This document shows positions 62,584 through 64,000 of a stretch of 64,000 nt of DNA, piece by piece. The translations under genes and the position numbers were made by a program. Source of the stretch: Clarkia xantiana subsp. parviflora (lineage: Eukaryota; Streptophyta; Magnoliopsida; Myrtales; Onagraceae); contig JAPTYO010000015.1 in the NCBI GenBank assembly GCA_036873135.1, forward strand, positions 12,131,683-12,195,682, read 5' to 3'. Position 1 is the stretch's first letter. Each line of letters begins with the position of its first letter. The notes beneath the pieces are model-generated. The model did no database searches. It was not told where the DNA came from and worked only from the letters and a program-made list of their open reading frames with translations.

Positions 62584-63905
62584 TTAAGCTTGATCCTTGG
62601 CAGCGTCGAGGGGAGCAGGGTCCACGAGGTTTGTGGCAGAAGGCTCCGCGGTCGGAGGATCGGATCCTGGAAGATTGGTCACGGGAGGATCGGACTCTGG
62701 TGAAGGGTCGATCATCGGGGGCTCAGTTGTCGGGAGTTCCGCACTTGGAAGCTCCACCGTGCCTTCAGTACCCACAGTCCCCTCGGGGGTGTTGCCCCCG
62801 TCACTCTCCTCAGAAAGGCTGAAATACCTCTCCGCGACGGGGGCGAGAGTCTGAGACTTGGTGAAGTCGATGGCACCACCATACTCCAGATGGAGCTCCT
62901 CGACAGCATTAAGCAAGGTGTTCTCCACCTCCGCCGCACAGAACTTCACCGCGTCTTGGTGTTTACCTTCCTCGGGAGTCTTGGTGTTGAAGATATGCTC
63001 CATCTTCTCCACCCGGGCCCGCTTGATTTGCTCCGAGGTGGGAGGTGCCGATGAGGAGGCGGCCCTCTTTGAAGACTTCCTCTTCCTCGCGGGGCGTGGG
63101 ACAGCATCAGTCTCCGCCTGCTTAAGCACGAGATTGGTCAGCAGTGATACCTTCTTAGCTGCAATGATGAAAACAAAAGTACAGTTAGAATATTACCCAA
63201 GGAACGAGGTTAGAAGGGCCCTCGAAGAGTTGACCCCCGGAGACGACATCAAGGATTCGGATCCCGGTCAGAACCAGGTCCCGCTCCCTGATGGAGTTGG
63301 CATCGAGGGGAGCGAAAGAGTCCCCCCAACGATAAAGCTGGATGCAGTGGAGAATCTGGAAATCCTCCTCGGAGTAAGTGTGAAAAGCGGGAGCAGGGTC
63401 AGCCTCAACCTCCCATCGGGGCCATGGGATGGAGCTGTTGCGGATGAAGAAATAATTCCTCTTCCAGCCACTGTTGTCGGGCCCCGAGTCAGTGATGAGC
63501 CCCCGACCCTTGGCGACCTTCCAGGTGTCACCATTCCAGCTGTACCGAGATAGCTGCGCCTTGCTCCATTTAGGCATCCGCGGGTAGAAGGCGCAGACCC
63601 CGACATCATTGCACTTCAGTCCATAGAAGGTCCGGAAGAGTCGGAGGCTATAGGGCCATTGTTGGCGGAGGCAAAGGACGCGGAAGGCATTCCACACGCG
63701 GATGGCATGAGGGGAGAAAGTAGTCGGATGTGTTTTATAATATTTACACATCTGGACCATGTCACCACAGAAGGGGAAGCGGATCCCTGCCGATATTTGC
63801 CCGGTGGAGACAAATACCTCCCCTTCCTGGGGACGAGTGACCACAGGGTCACCCGGGACGCGAGGCCAAGGAAAGGAAAGCGAGGCTCCCAGGTGGAAGT
63901 AACGC
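62584..63905 (-). pseudogene. antisense aORF of the second Tat element, truncated
   Basis: On the minus strand this matches the aORF at 24840-27552. The N-terminal domain is present from TWEPRFP (near 63890; one base is lost just after it) through GEVFVSTGQISAGIRFPF and KTHPTTFSPHAIR to GGQLFEGPSNLVPW near 63195. After the same short 38-nt gap the frame resumes with RKRKSSKRAAS, then joins directly to the conserved tail AEVENTLLNAVEELHLEYGG, so the middle 1.2 kb of the first copy is missing. It ends at 62584 with AAKDQA. The first exon, promoter and polypurine tract region are absent because the 3' LTR starts at 63910. Confidence 0.85.
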
Positions 63906-63909
63906 ACCC

Positions 63910-64000
63910 TGATGGGTTTCGCTATGGCCGTTAGGCCCTTTAACGGCGAGGAAACGGTGAATAGGCCCACTGGGCCTAAAAAGAGGTCAAGGAGACTAAT
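63910..64000 (+). repeat. start of the 3' LTR of the second Tat element
   Basis: TGATGGGTTTCGCTATGGCC matches the start of the 5' LTR at 57094 with substitutions. It runs off the window. No purine tract precedes it, so a deletion joined the aORF directly to the LTR. Confidence 0.8.

Larger units (their letters stand above)
57094..64000 (+). mobile_element. second Tat-lineage element, RT deleted, continues past window
   Basis: This plus-strand relative of the 23568-34588 element has 5' LTR, PBS, gag-protease, integrase, tandem array, antisense aORF and the start of a 3' LTR in the same order. A deletion at about 60360 removes RT, RNase H and most of the archaeal-type RNase H. The aORF has also lost its 5' end and middle. 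It cannot encode its own reverse transcription. Confidence 0.92.

Overview
The window reads as nuclear DNA of a flowering plant, probably a eudicot. The evidence is one plant GRAS transcription-factor gene, Ty1/copia and Ty3/gypsy-Tat LTR retrotransposons with initiator-Met or TGGCGCC-type primer sites, MITEs, and a stray piece of the chloroplast gene ycf2. No species can be named from the sequence alone. It looks like a gene-poor, repeat-rich region with one recognisable host gene.

Layout. 1-2273 is AT-rich flank with nothing firmly recognised. 2279-7442 is a complete Ty1/copia element with apparently identical 459-bp LTRs, a 5-bp target duplication and an open 1394-codon gag-pol. 7665-13580 holds a GRAS gene of the LISCL/SCL type (8535-11213; one intron and a probable frame break) surrounded by MITEs and a foldback element. 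13630-19307 is a decayed minus-strand copia element (gag, protease, integrase, then PBS and one LTR) whose long leader contains about 710 bp of plastid ycf2. 19308-20574 is a remnant ending in a related plus-strand LTR.

23200-43186 is a nested stack. A Tat-type gypsy element (23568-34588, TSD GTGCG) sits inside an older solo LTR. A gag-only element (34962-42645, TSD GGGAT) sits inside a neighbouring LTR of a similar kind. One LTR of the gag-only element received a 152-bp MITE (TSD ATATAAAAA). 43187-57093 contains further decayed Tat-like elements in both orientations, all lacking reverse transcriptase, with several unrelated minisatellite arrays in their 3' regions. 57094-64000 is a second relative of the 23.6-34.6 kb Tat element, running off the window, with RT and RNase H deleted.

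How the parts relate. In both Tat copies gag-pol and a separate antisense gene (aORF) converge on a short tandem-repeat array. The aORF copy at 24840-27552 has a TATA-like box and at least two introns. Antisense ORFs of this kind are already known in plant Tat elements, so the class is not new; its promoter, introns and convergent layout are visible here. The most interesting unexplained signal is a conserved block followed by a hairpin in the transcribed part of several otherwise divergent Tat-like LTRs, including one compensatory base-pair change. All comparisons were made by eye; identities and boundaries in decayed elements are approximate.
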